The translations under genes were made by a program, and so were the position numbers. Of a stretch of DNA of 64,000 nt, positions 1-8,434 are shown one piece after another. Every line of letters begins with the position of its first letter. Position 1 is the first letter of the stretch. Under the pieces are notes generated by a model. The model did no database searches. It was given only the letters and a program-made list of their open reading frames with translations, and was not told where the DNA came from. Origin of the DNA: Bdellovibrionota bacterium (lineage in GTDB: Bacteria > Bdellovibrionota > Bdellovibrionia > Bdellovibrionales > JAMPXM01); the NCBI GenBank assembly GCA_963170185.1, contig CAUJGS010000025.1:1-64000 (forward strand), written 5' to 3'.

Positions 1-2
1 GT

Positions 3-1646
3 CGTGACTGCGAAGACATCGCCACCTCACGCGCGGTCGACGTGGTGGAAATCGACGGAGCTTCGAACAACGGTGTCGATGCCATTCGTGAACTTCGCGA
101 GAGCGTCGGCTACATGCCATCTTCCGGCAAATACAAAGTCTACATCATCGACGAAGTTCACATGCTCTCAACCGCGGCGTTCAACGCTCTTCTCAAAACT
201 TTGGAAGAGCCGCCTGCGCACGTGGTGTTCATCCTGGCGACGACGGAATCACAAAAGATCCCAAACACGATCCTCTCGCGCTGCCAACGTTTTGATTTTC
301 GCCGGATCCCATCGCGCCAAATTGCCGATCAACTGATGAAGATCTGCACAGCAGAAGGTGTTCAGGTTTCACCCGAAGCCGTCTGGGCCATCGCACGACA
401 AGCCGACGGCTCGATGCGCGATAGCCAAAGCCTTCTCGATCAAGTGATCACGTTTTCGAATAAAGAGATCACGCTTGAAAAGGTGATCGAGGTTTTGGGT
501 CTCACCGATCGTCAGCTTGTCATCGATGGCGTCACAGCTTTGGTTCGTCGCGACTCGGGCTTGGCGCTAGGCCTCATTGAAAAAGTGCACCGCACGGGTG
601 TGGACCCCAAAATCTTCGCGCAAGATCTTCTGGAAGAGGTTCGGAACACGCTGATGGTGCGCCTCTGCGCAGACGACCCAGCTCGTGTTGTGGATCTCTC
701 GGATAGTGAGATCCAAGCCCTCTCGGCCCTCGCGCAGGAAACCACCGAAGAAGATCTGCACGCCCTGTTTGATATGATGCTGAAAGGGGTTTCTGACCTC
801 TTGCGCGCGTCAGACCCTCGTCTGGTTCTCGAGATGGTGGTGCTGCGAGTGGCTTCTTCGCCCTCGATGACGTCGCTTCGTGCCCTGTTCACAGGCGCTC
901 CGGTCGCACTCAATTCGAACCCCAGTCCTTCGCGAGCAACCGCGGCTGCGGCTCCCGCTGCGGCACCGGCTCCAGCGCCGGTTTCGACTTCGGCCGCAAG
1001 TCCGGCGACGCCACCAGACGCTGGTGATCCCTCGTCAAAATACACCGTGGACTCCTTCACGCGCGCGGTGAAACCGGGCGCTGCAAAAGTTTATGGTCAG
1101 CGCCAGGGCGAGCCCAGTGCCACCGACTCCAACCCGGGAGGCGCACGCGCCGTCGTGACCGCTCTTCCTCCGGAGTCGCCAAAGGCCTCAAACGCTGGCG
1201 GCGCCGAACATGGCGCCACGGACGACGCTCCGAAATCCAACGACCCATGGCAGCTTTTTGTCTATCGCGTGCGCAAGTCCAACGGACTCTTGGGCGCGAT
1301 GCTCGAGAACACACACATTTTGGAAAAGACCGAAACGCAACTGACCCTTGGAGTTCCAAAGCGTGTCGGATTTGTGCTCGACAAACTGCGCGATTCAGAA
1401 AATGTGAAACGAATCGAGCAATTCATCGAGACATTCTGGGAAAAGCGTCTGAAAGTAGAGATCAGGCTAGCGGACGGACAATCCGAGGCGCTCACGCCAA
1501 AGGCGAAAGAGGAACAAGCTCGCTCCGCGCGAAAACAGTCCATCGAGGCGGCGGTCGAGCAGAACCCTCTTGTCCGAACAGCCAAAAATGTTTTTAAAAC
1601 TCAAGTGAAGGCAATTCGAGATTTAGACAAACCTTCGAAGGGGTAG
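3..1646 (+). CDS. dnaX: DNA polymerase III subunit tau/gamma (5' partial)
   Basis: Clamp-loader ATPase subunit that loads the sliding clamp and, in its long form, links polymerase cores to the helicase. The frame is open from the left edge, so the start, the Walker A motif and part of the zinc site lie upstream of the window. Visible are the family signature VEIDGASNNGVD, the Walker B IIDEVHMLS, the sensor stretch LATTESQKIPNTILSRCQRFDF, an Ala/Pro-rich linker at about nt 930-1000, and a C-terminal tau-like region with the DPWQLF segment. I see no A-AAA-AAG slippery site in the visible part, so a programmed frameshift to make gamma is not supported here. It heads an operon with ybaB and recR, a common bacterial order. 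Confidence 0.97.
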   Translation, partial: RDCEDIATSRAVDVVEIDGASNNGVDAIRELRESVGYMPSSGKYKVYIIDEVHMLSTAAFNALLKTLEEPPAHVVFILATTESQKIPNTILSRCQRFDFRRIPSRQIADQLMKICTAEGVQVSPEAVWAIARQADGSMRDSQSLLDQVITFSNKEITLEKVIEVLGLTDRQLVIDGVTALVRRDSGLALGLIEKVHRTGVDPKIFAQDLLEEVRNTLMVRLCADDPARVVDLSDSEIQALSALAQETTEEDLHALFDMMLKGVSDLLRASDPRLVLEMVVLRVASSPSMTSLRALFTGAPVALNSNPSPSRATAAAAPAAAPAPAPVSTSAASPATPPDAGDPSSKYTVDSFTRAVKPGAAKVYGQRQGEPSATDSNPGGARAVVTALPPESPKASNAGGAEHGATDDAPKSNDPWQLFVYRVRKSNGLLGAMLENTHILEKTETQLTLGVPKRVGFVLDKLRDSENVKRIEQFIETFWEKRLKVEIRLADGQSEALTPKAKEEQARSARKQSIEAAVEQNPLVRTAKNVFKTQVKAIRDLDKPSKG

Positions 1647-1650
1647 ATTT

Positions 1651-1986
1651 ATGAAAGGCCGTGGAGGATTCGGCGGTGGCGGCATGGCAGGCATCATGCG
1701 CCAAGCGAATCAGATGCAAGCGAAGATCAAAAAACTTCAAGAAGAGCTCGCCGAACGCACGCACGAAGGCACAGCTGGCGGCGGAGCCGTAACCGCTGTG
1801 TTCAAGGGCGAAAACAAACTGCAGAGTCTCACCATTTCCCCTGACGCCATGAAGGCGGGTGACGCCGAAATGTTGCAAGACATGGTTGTTGCTGCGGTGA
1901 ACGACGCGCTCAAGAAAGCCAAAGACACACAAGCCGCCGAAATGGAAAAGATCACGGGCGGTCTTGGACTCTCTGGGATGTTCTGA
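1651..1986 (+). CDS. ybaB: YbaB/EbfC family nucleoid-associated protein
   Basis: Small DNA-binding protein of 111 residues, within the usual 100-115 of the family, thought to bind DNA as a dimer. It starts with a Gly-rich stretch (GRGGFGGGGMAGIMRQA) and continues with the helical region QMQAKIKKLQEELAE and the core VTAVFKGENKLQSLTISPDAM typical of YbaB. AGGGG lies just before the ATG at 1651. The gene begins four bases after dnaX and its TGA stop shares a base with the recR start (TGATG), so the three are co-transcribed and probably translationally coupled. The dnaX-ybaB-recR order itself supports the call. Confidence 0.95.
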   Translation: MKGRGGFGGGGMAGIMRQANQMQAKIKKLQEELAERTHEGTAGGGAVTAVFKGENKLQSLTISPDAMKAGDAEMLQDMVVAAVNDALKKAKDTQAAEMEKITGGLGLSGMF

Positions 1987-2594
1987 TGCTTCGAATTGCG
2001 GCTCTCGAAAAACTGGTGCACCAGCTGAACCGGCTTCCCGGTATTGGACCGAAGACGGCTCAGCGTCTGGCGTATCAAATTCTTCGCGAGCCGGAACTCT
2101 CGACAGGCCTGCAAGAAGCCCTGGTCGCTGTCCGCGAGACCGTGCACCTCTGCGAGAGATGTTTTTCCTACACCGATGAACCGACCGCCTGTCGGTACTG
2201 CGCCGACACGTCTCGCAAAGATGACGTGATCTGTGTCGTCGAAGAGCCCAGTGACATTGTGCGAGTCGAAAGCTCCGGCGCGTTTCGCGGTCGCTACCAT
2301 GTGCTTCATGGCGCAATTTCACCGCTAGATGGTGTCGGGCCAGATGATCTCAAAATTCGTGAGCTCTTAAGCCGTATCGAAGAATCGCAAGGCTCAGCTC
2401 CTATCACAGAGGTGATCTTGGCGTTGGACCCAGACTTAGAGGGCGACACGACGGTGCTTTATCTGGCAAAGATATTAACTGAGCGCGGGCTGAAGGCGAC
2501 TCGAATCGCCAGCGGTGTTCCGCTTGGCAGTGATATTGACTACGTAGACGACCGTACGCTTGGTCGTGCTTTGGAAAACCGGGTTGAACTGTAA
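1986..2594 (+). CDS. recR: recombination mediator protein RecR
   Basis: RecR works with RecF and RecO to load RecA on gapped single-stranded DNA. The 202-residue product has the usual length and order: N-terminal helix-hairpin-helix (KLVHQLNRLPGIGPKTAQRLAYQIL), a four-cysteine zinc finger (CERCFSYTDEPTACRYC) at about residues 56-72, a Toprim domain beginning ICVVEEPSDIVRVE and containing LALDPDLEGDTT, and the C-terminal ASGVPLGSDIDYVDDRTLGRAL. It overlaps ybaB by one base, and its TAA stop overlaps the mglA ATG by one base, so mglA is expressed from the same transcript. Confidence 0.98.
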   Translation: MLRIAALEKLVHQLNRLPGIGPKTAQRLAYQILREPELSTGLQEALVAVRETVHLCERCFSYTDEPTACRYCADTSRKDDVICVVEEPSDIVRVESSGAFRGRYHVLHGAISPLDGVGPDDLKIRELLSRIEESQGSAPITEVILALDPDLEGDTTVLYLAKILTERGLKATRIASGVPLGSDIDYVDDRTLGRALENRVEL

Positions 2595-3184
2595 TGGCAT
2601 TTATCAATAAAGAAGCCGGCGAAATTCACTGCAAACTTGTCTATTACGGACCATCGCTTGGGGGCAAAACCACCAACGTACAGTGGGTTTACAACCGTAC
2701 TACCGGACAAGACCAAACTCAGATGCAGGCGTTTAACGCCAATCCCGAGCGCACGCTCTTCTTCGACTTTCTTCCAATGGATGTCGGACAAATTCGTGGA
2801 CTCAAAACGCGCTTTCACCTGTACACGGTTCCTGGACAGGTCGTTTACGACTCGTCTCGCAAACTCATCATGAAAGGTCTCGACGGAGTCGTCTTCGTCG
2901 CTGATTCGCAGATCGAGCGCATGGAAGAAAACCTCAAAGCCATGCAGAACCTCGAAAAGAATCTCGAGCAACAGGGCTACGACATCCGTCGCATCCCTCT
3001 CGTGATTCAGTACAACAAGCGGGATCTTCCGAACGTCACACCAATCGCCGAAATGCGAGCAGCTTTGAACCGCTACAACGCTCCGGATTTCGAAGCCGTT
3101 GCCAGCAGCGGCAAGGGTGTGATGGACACTCTAAAGACTATTTCGAAAACCATTGTTACGACTTTAAAAGGTGGCGAGATTTGA
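2594..3184 (+). CDS. mglA: MglA-type small Ras-like GTPase
   Basis: MglA is a cytoplasmic GTPase that marks the leading pole and activates motility machinery in Myxococcus; in Bdellovibrio an MglA homologue takes part in pole-associated functions. This 196-residue protein has the P-loop GPSLGGKTTN at residues 19-28, the altered switch region TVPGQ at 78-82 where Ras proteins have DxxG, and NKRD at 141-144 for guanine recognition. All three fit the MglA/Arf-like branch, not Era or Ras. Its start overlaps the recR stop and its stop overlaps the next TTG start, so it lies inside the dnaX operon. No mglB (Roadblock GAP) is in the window. The GYF and coiled-coil genes 1.1 kb downstream are plausible partners. 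Confidence 0.95.
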   Translation: MAFINKEAGEIHCKLVYYGPSLGGKTTNVQWVYNRTTGQDQTQMQAFNANPERTLFFDFLPMDVGQIRGLKTRFHLYTVPGQVVYDSSRKLIMKGLDGVVFVADSQIERMEENLKAMQNLEKNLEQQGYDIRRIPLVIQYNKRDLPNVTPIAEMRAALNRYNAPDFEAVASSGKGVMDTLKTISKTIVTTLKGGEI

Positions 3185-4257
3185 ATATTCCGGTCGAACT
3201 CACGAAGCAGCCCAAAACTCTTCCTCCTGCAAAGGAGTTCGGCTTCGGTCGGTTCTTCTCAGACCACATGGCGATCGTCGAGTACTCGAAAGATGGCGCG
3301 GGCCCATCGCGCTCGTGGAAAAATCCGAAAGTCACTCCTTACGCTCCAATTCCCCTTGATCCAGGCGCCGCTGTTCTTCACTACGGTCAAGAGTTGTTTG
3401 AAGGCTTGAAGGCCTATCGCGGAGACGACGGCAAAGTTCGCTTGTTCCGCCCCGAGATGAACTGGAAGCGCATGCAAGCGGGCGCGGCTCGCATTTGCAT
3501 GCAGGCTCCGCCGCTGGAACTCTTCATCGAAATGCTTAAGAGTTTTTGCCGCGTCGAAGATCGCTGGATTCCAAAAGAACCTAAGTGCGCGTTCTATCTT
3601 CGTCCGACTTTGATCGCAACAGAGGCCTTCTTGGGTGTACGCCCGTCAAACGACTACCTCTTTTACGTGATCGGTTCGCCAGTGGGCTCTTACTACGGTG
3701 AAGGCTCCGACACCGTGAAGATCAAAGTCGAAACGGAATTCGTTCGCGCTGCCCCTGGTGGAATCGGCGCCGCGAAAACTGGCGGTAACTACGCAGCTAG
3801 CCTTCGCGCCGCTCTTGAAGCCAAGCAAGAAGGCTTCGCCCAGGTGTTGTGGCTCGACACGACAAAAAAGCACATCGAAGAAGTCGGCACAATGAACGTG
3901 TTCTTTAAAATGAACGGAAAAATCGTGACGCCGTCTTTGGACGGAACGATTCTTCCCGGCGTCACACGTGACTCCGTTCTTCGTCTCCTCGAAGAAATGG
4001 GAACGCCCGCAGAAGAACGTCCAATTTCTCTGGAAGAAATCCTAACGGCTTCTCATAACGGCAAGCTCGAAGAGGTCTTCGGCACAGGTACGGCGGCAAG
4101 CATCTCTCCGGTTGATTCGCTTGGAATCAATGGCGAGCGCGTTCGCGTGGGTGAAGGAAAAACAGGCCCCGTTGCTTCTGAGCTCCTCAAACGCCTTACT
4201 GATATTCAATACGGCCGCTCGGAAGACACATTCGGCTGGACCTTGGCCATCGGCTGA
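3181..4257 (+). CDS. ilvE: branched-chain amino acid aminotransferase
   Basis: PLP-dependent fold-IV transaminase for the last step of valine, leucine and isoleucine synthesis (or the first of their breakdown). The 358-residue length and motifs match the longer BCAT branch: HYGQELFEGLKAYR near residues 62-75, FYLRPTLIATE, PGGIGAAKTGGNYAAS with the likely PLP lysine at about 199, and the C-terminal EVFGTGTAASISPV. The start is taken as TTG at 3181 because it overlaps the mglA TGA (TTGA) and the N-terminal stretch KEFGFGRFFSDHM is typical of the family; no ATG precedes it in frame. It ends in tandem stops (TGA TAG). It is probably the last gene of the dnaX operon. Confidence 0.93.
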   Translation: MNIPVELTKQPKTLPPAKEFGFGRFFSDHMAIVEYSKDGAGPSRSWKNPKVTPYAPIPLDPGAAVLHYGQELFEGLKAYRGDDGKVRLFRPEMNWKRMQAGAARICMQAPPLELFIEMLKSFCRVEDRWIPKEPKCAFYLRPTLIATEAFLGVRPSNDYLFYVIGSPVGSYYGEGSDTVKIKVETEFVRAAPGGIGAAKTGGNYAASLRAALEAKQEGFAQVLWLDTTKKHIEEVGTMNVFFKMNGKIVTPSLDGTILPGVTRDSVLRLLEEMGTPAEERPISLEEILTASHNGKLEEVFGTGTAASISPVDSLGINGERVRVGEGKTGPVASELLKRLTDIQYGRSEDTFGWTLAIG

Positions 4258-4325
4258 TAGGCGATAAGTCCGGTTCGCACCTAGACCACTTTATAACTCC
4301 GCTACGAGGCCTCAGAATTGGAAGT

Positions 4326-5681
4326 ATGGAGCCTCGCTTTCCCGTCGGTGAAGACACCCTTTGGTTTGTATTCCAAGAAGACAACCAGTCGGGTCCCTTC
4401 GTCACATCTGAACTCGCAAGCCGCATGAACGCCGGAGAAATCTCCGAGGAATCCTTCGTATGGGCACAAGGGTTTTCGGACTGGACACCGGCAAGCGAGA
4501 TCCCGGGTCTTGCCGCCTATCGATTGGACCTAAAGTCTTTTGAGCAAGCGGAGGCCATGGACAAGGTTCATGATTCACTCGCACTTCGTCATACGGAGTT
4601 CGTTGGAACACAGTCCGACGAAAAGGCCAGCGTCGAAGACTGGGTCGCAAGGCAAGCCGTCGTAAACGAAAAGCTTGCGAAGGTTGAATCCATCCTCGAT
4701 CGGGCAGCTTCGCACGAAGCCAAGCAGGCCGAAGAAAAGGCGTCGCCCTTCGTGCGACACAAGTACAAGATCGCAGTTGGACTAAGTGCCTTCATCTTTG
4801 CTGCGGGCTCCTTTGCCATGCAAAGCCACAAGCAAGACCCCATCGGCACGCTCAGCCTTTCGGCTTCCGACCGAAGCGCGCTTCGCAATGCGATCTCTCA
4901 AAGTCATCTTTTTTCCGGACCAAGCGCCGATGTCGTGGTCGCATCGGCAAACGGCGAAAACCCTCGATTCGCAATCGGCACAAATCTCGCCGATGGCTCG
5001 AAGCTTGAGATTCGTATCGATGGCGTTCCGGGCAAGATGCTCGATCGCAGTCGCTATGCAATGAAAGCCGTCCTTCTGCCGAAAAACGGGTTTCTTCTCA
5101 CCGATCGTCTCGCGGAGGTGGATGGAAAACCGTTTCGCGCAGGCCTGTATCGTGTGACCGTAAAAGACAGCCAACGCGACTCGATTCTTTCGACCAAGAC
5201 ATTCTTCCTTGGCGCAGTCCCCGGTGGCGATTTCGAGGCGGCACTCGCTTTGTATCAGGCCGATCTTAAAGAACAGGCCCAAATGGAAACGATGGAGCTT
5301 CGTCAGCTTCTAGAAACGACATCTAAGATTTTAAACGATAGCTCAAAGTGGTTCGCCAAATCGGAATCAAAAACCACCTTGGCGACCCAGTGGCGAGAGC
5401 GCTTTCAACAGTTTGGCGTCATCGACGCGCAGCTGAAGTCGTTGGAACAGCAGTGGTCGACCGAGCCGCTGGCCTCACAAATCGTGAACATCGAGGCCTA
5501 TCGCAAAATGGCAGAGATGATTCAACAGGTCCGCGCTGGACACACGGCCATAGAAAACTTCGTAAACACATCTGATCCCATGAGCCGCGCCGCAAACCGC
5601 GAGCTGATCGCTCAGTCCTGGCTCAAGGCCCAATCGGCCAGTGAAAATCTCACCAAGTTGCTCGAAGGCACCAACCAATAG
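4326..5681 (+). CDS. GYF-domain single-pass membrane protein
   Basis: A 451-residue inner-membrane protein. The N-terminal cytoplasmic part carries a GYF_2-type domain at about residues 12-62, with the family marks WFVF, SGPFVTSEL, WAQGFSDWTPASEIPGL. One transmembrane segment follows at about 148-165 (IAVGLSAFIFAAGSFAM), preceded by positive residues, which puts the C-terminal 280 residues in the periplasm. There a small beta domain (about 200-300, ending KTFFLGAVPGG) is followed by a helical region. GYF domains generally bind proline-rich peptides. The next gene encodes a coiled-coil protein with a PPPPP tail, and mglA is 1.1 kb upstream. In Myxococcus the gliding protein GltJ also has a cytoplasmic GYF domain; orthology is not claimed. 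GGAAG precedes the ATG. Confidence 0.8.
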   Translation: MEPRFPVGEDTLWFVFQEDNQSGPFVTSELASRMNAGEISEESFVWAQGFSDWTPASEIPGLAAYRLDLKSFEQAEAMDKVHDSLALRHTEFVGTQSDEKASVEDWVARQAVVNEKLAKVESILDRAASHEAKQAEEKASPFVRHKYKIAVGLSAFIFAAGSFAMQSHKQDPIGTLSLSASDRSALRNAISQSHLFSGPSADVVVASANGENPRFAIGTNLADGSKLEIRIDGVPGKMLDRSRYAMKAVLLPKNGFLLTDRLAEVDGKPFRAGLYRVTVKDSQRDSILSTKTFFLGAVPGGDFEAALALYQADLKEQAQMETMELRQLLETTSKILNDSSKWFAKSESKTTLATQWRERFQQFGVIDAQLKSLEQQWSTEPLASQIVNIEAYRKMAEMIQQVRAGHTAIENFVNTSDPMSRAANRELIAQSWLKAQSASENLTKLLEGTNQ

Positions 5682-5744
5682 TCTGGTCTCGCTTTAGAAC
5701 GTCTCGGTTTGATCCGAAATGTTTCATAGCGGAGGTTTTCTATC

Positions 5745-8375
5745 ATGAGTAACAGTGATCTCATTGCTCGCCTGACCGAGATGCGCCTAAAGGAATCCGA
5801 GCTTCTCCGCTCGCGCAATTTCGAACTGCGACGTCTTGAAGAAGAATGCGCGCAAAAAGACGCCGATATTCTACGCCTGCGAACAATCGAGTCCGATCTC
5901 CAAGCACAGATGTCGAATCTTAAGAGCGACAACCAGTCGGCAATCGAGCAACGTCACTTATTTGAACGAGAGATTTCGGAATTAAAAGAAGAAATCGGTA
6001 AAAACGAAGCACGAATTCAAGCCATCCATGAGGACTGCAGCCGGAAGCTTGCACGCATTACCGACAAGGCCTGGGCAAAAGATCTCGAACTCGAGGCCAT
6101 AAAGAACGAACAGTCGAAAACACATTCGGAAATCGCCGCTCTTACTCAGATGAAGTATGAAGCCGAGCGCCGAATGCAGGATCTTCAGCAACGCCTCATT
6201 GAGACTCGAAACGAAGTCACCGCATTGAAGACGGATCTTAAGTCCGCCCAAGATGCTGTTCGTGGTTCCGAAAATCAGGCGCGTGTCGACGCTCAAATGG
6301 CGGCCCAGTCGCTTCTCAATGCGACTCGAGAACGCGAAGAGTATGTTCGAAGTCTCGAACGCGAGATCGCAAGCCTTCAGGGACAGCTTCACACATTGAA
6401 AGCCGATCGCGAACACGCTCGTACGAATATCGAAACTCGCAGCGAGACTGTAAGAACACTAGAAGGTGAGATCCACCAGCTCCGAAACACGTTAAATGTC
6501 ATTCGTTCAGAGCACGCGACGGAAGTGCAAAGTCTTATCGAGGAAAATCGCATCTTTGTTGCAAAGCTCAAAGAAAAGCACCGCGAAAATGTCGGCAAGC
6601 TTCAGGCTGATTTCGAGGTTGAGAAGTCGACCATGATTTTCGACTTCGCCGGCGAAAAAGCTGTTTTGGCGGAACAACACGAGGCCGAGATCGACAAGAT
6701 CGTCAGCGAACACGGGGCTCATCGCGAGGATTTCAAACGAATTGAGCTTCGCATGGAAGCCGACATCGCGCGCCTAAACGCCGTAGCCGCCGGGCAAGAA
6801 CAACAGATCTCGTTTCTTTCTAAGAACAACGACGAGCTGAAAACTCTGGCAACGAATCTCAGCCAAACCAACGATCGGCTTCGTGATGAGGCCAAATCCT
6901 TGGAAGGTGTCATTCGCAAGCTGGAAATCGAGGCGGAAAAGTCTTTTGCACGCCTAAGCGATGCACACGACGAATGCGCGCGCGAACGAATTACGCGAGA
7001 AAAGGTCGAGTCCCGGCTTGATGAGACGATCGAAAAAAACTCGGAACTCGTTGGACAAATCGCCTCACTGCACGAACAGGTCGCCGATCACACATCGGCC
7101 GCTCGCTCTCTCGAGCAGGAGTTTATAAAAACCAACGCCGCTCTAGCTGAGGTCGAACATCGCCTTGCCGCGACAAAGAGTGAGCTTGAGAATGCCAATG
7201 TCAGAATCGCGAACATGCAACGGACTCACGAGGACGAAGTTCGAAAATTCGCCTTGCTTCACGAGAATGATATCAAAGAAGAGCGACTAAAGCGCCAAGC
7301 AGAGGCTCTTGAATGGTCGGCACGCTTCAACGAGCAAGCCCAAACCGTCTCACGCCTAACAGGTGAACTGGAAGAAAAGCGCTCGCGGCTGGACGCCGTC
7401 AACACCGAGCTAGAAACTCAAACGAAGCAAACCGCTTCATTTGCCAACCGGCTTTCGTCCGTCGAAAAACGCTTTCTTTCGACTCAAACAGAATTCGAAA
7501 ACTACCGCGAGAAGTCCGTACGCAAGTACGCAGATCTCGAAGAGAGATACGCCGCGCTTCGACTGGAATCGACGCGACAGCTGAAAGACGCGAAAGTCGC
7601 GTCCGCACGTGCGCTTCGTTCAGAACAGAATCGCAAAAATGAACAGATCTTGAGTTTACGGCGCGAGTTCGAAGAGCTAACCGCCAAAGAACGTGCTGAA
7701 CACGCGGCAAGCATGGAACGCGTACGTCAGGAGCTCACCGCCCGCCTTGAAACCGAACGCGCTTCGCAGTCAGTTGATCTTGCCGAACTTGAAAAACGGG
7801 TTGAAGAGCTTGCGCGAGAGAATGCGAATCTCAAGCTCGCACTGAATAGCAAGACCTCGAGTTTCGAGTCCGAACAACGCGAGTTCGAACTGCGCTCGCA
7901 ACACCGCGAGCGCCAGATCGCGACTCGTGAGAAGCAAGCATCGATTCGCGAGATGCAGCTTAAACAGTATGCAAACTCCATCACCGAGCAGAAGACCGAG
8001 TTCGTTCGGCAAACAAAAATTCTTGCAGAAGAGGTCGGCACAGCTTCCAAGATGCACCCTCTGAAGGATTATTTAAAGATGACCGAGTTCGAACTTTCGC
8101 GAGTCGAAGTTCAACTCAAATTGACGCCCACTGTCTCTAGCGATCGCGCCAAGCTGGAAAGCTATTTCGAAAAGATGGTTGAACAGCGAAACTTCCTGAC
8201 AAAAGTCGTAGCCGAGAGCGAGAAGAAGTTTGCTGAACAAGCACAAAAGCTCCTCGAGCTGATTCGCAGTCCGAAGATGGCCGCAACCCCGCCGCCGCCG
8301 CCGGTTTTCGCACCAAAAGTCGAGCCCGCCCCTATGAAGGAGCTGCTCTCCGATGGTCCGGTCTTCGAGAACTAA
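5745..8375 (+). CDS. large coiled-coil protein with proline-rich C-terminus
   Basis: 876 residues, almost entirely long heptad-patterned helix (about residues 1-800) rich in Glu, Arg, Lys, Ala and Leu; no signal peptide or membrane segment, so cytoplasmic. After the helices comes a short compact region and a tail with PPPPP at about 849-853 and further PAP motifs. It resembles SMC-hinge-less, AglZ-like or bactofilin-partner filaments only in being coiled coil, and I assign no family. GGAGG at 5731-5735 precedes ATG 5745. It sits between the GYF membrane gene and the LysM lipoprotein gene, all on one strand, and ends in a strong hairpin terminator. A role as a cytoplasmic scaffold for the GYF protein is an inference from order and the proline tail. 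Confidence 0.85.
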   Translation: MSNSDLIARLTEMRLKESELLRSRNFELRRLEEECAQKDADILRLRTIESDLQAQMSNLKSDNQSAIEQRHLFEREISELKEEIGKNEARIQAIHEDCSRKLARITDKAWAKDLELEAIKNEQSKTHSEIAALTQMKYEAERRMQDLQQRLIETRNEVTALKTDLKSAQDAVRGSENQARVDAQMAAQSLLNATREREEYVRSLEREIASLQGQLHTLKADREHARTNIETRSETVRTLEGEIHQLRNTLNVIRSEHATEVQSLIEENRIFVAKLKEKHRENVGKLQADFEVEKSTMIFDFAGEKAVLAEQHEAEIDKIVSEHGAHREDFKRIELRMEADIARLNAVAAGQEQQISFLSKNNDELKTLATNLSQTNDRLRDEAKSLEGVIRKLEIEAEKSFARLSDAHDECARERITREKVESRLDETIEKNSELVGQIASLHEQVADHTSAARSLEQEFIKTNAALAEVEHRLAATKSELENANVRIANMQRTHEDEVRKFALLHENDIKEERLKRQAEALEWSARFNEQAQTVSRLTGELEEKRSRLDAVNTELETQTKQTASFANRLSSVEKRFLSTQTEFENYREKSVRKYADLEERYAALRLESTRQLKDAKVASARALRSEQNRKNEQILSLRREFEELTAKERAEHAASMERVRQELTARLETERASQSVDLAELEKRVEELARENANLKLALNSKTSSFESEQREFELRSQHRERQIATREKQASIREMQLKQYANSITEQKTEFVRQTKILAEEVGTASKMHPLKDYLKMTEFELSRVEVQLKLTPTVSSDRAKLESYFEKMVEQRNFLTKVVAESEKKFAEQAQKLLELIRSPKMAATPPPPPVFAPKVEPAPMKELLSDGPVFEN

Positions 8376-8389
8376 GCAGAACTGACCTC

Positions 8390-8416
8390 TAGAGTCATTC
8401 AAGGTCCTCCGATAGA
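8390..8416 (+). promoter_or_regulatory. FliA-like promoter candidate before the LysM gene
   Basis: TAGA at 8390-8393 and TCCGATAGA at 8408-8416 are 14 bases apart, close to the E. coli FliA pattern TAAA-N15-GCCGATAA. The -10-like part lies inside the 5' arm of the terminator hairpin. Similar CCGATAG elements precede three other units in this window. It may be chance, since the hairpin itself constrains the sequence. Confidence 0.3.
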
Positions 8417-8434
8417 GATATCGGAGGACCTTTT
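8403..8434 (+). terminator. perfect hairpin terminator that also hides a ribosome binding site
   Basis: GGTCCTCCGAT (8403-8413) and ATCGGAGGACC (8420-8430) form a perfect 11-bp stem with a six-base loop, followed by TTTT. It lies 28 bases after the coiled-coil gene stop. The GGAGG in the 3' arm (8423-8427) is also the only ribosome binding site for the TTG start at 8433, so in read-through RNA the stem would block translation of the next gene. Confidence 0.8.

Noticed and set aside
3-1646. Programmed frameshift site in dnaX
   Set aside because: No A-AAA-AAG heptamer with downstream stem is visible in the part inside the window.
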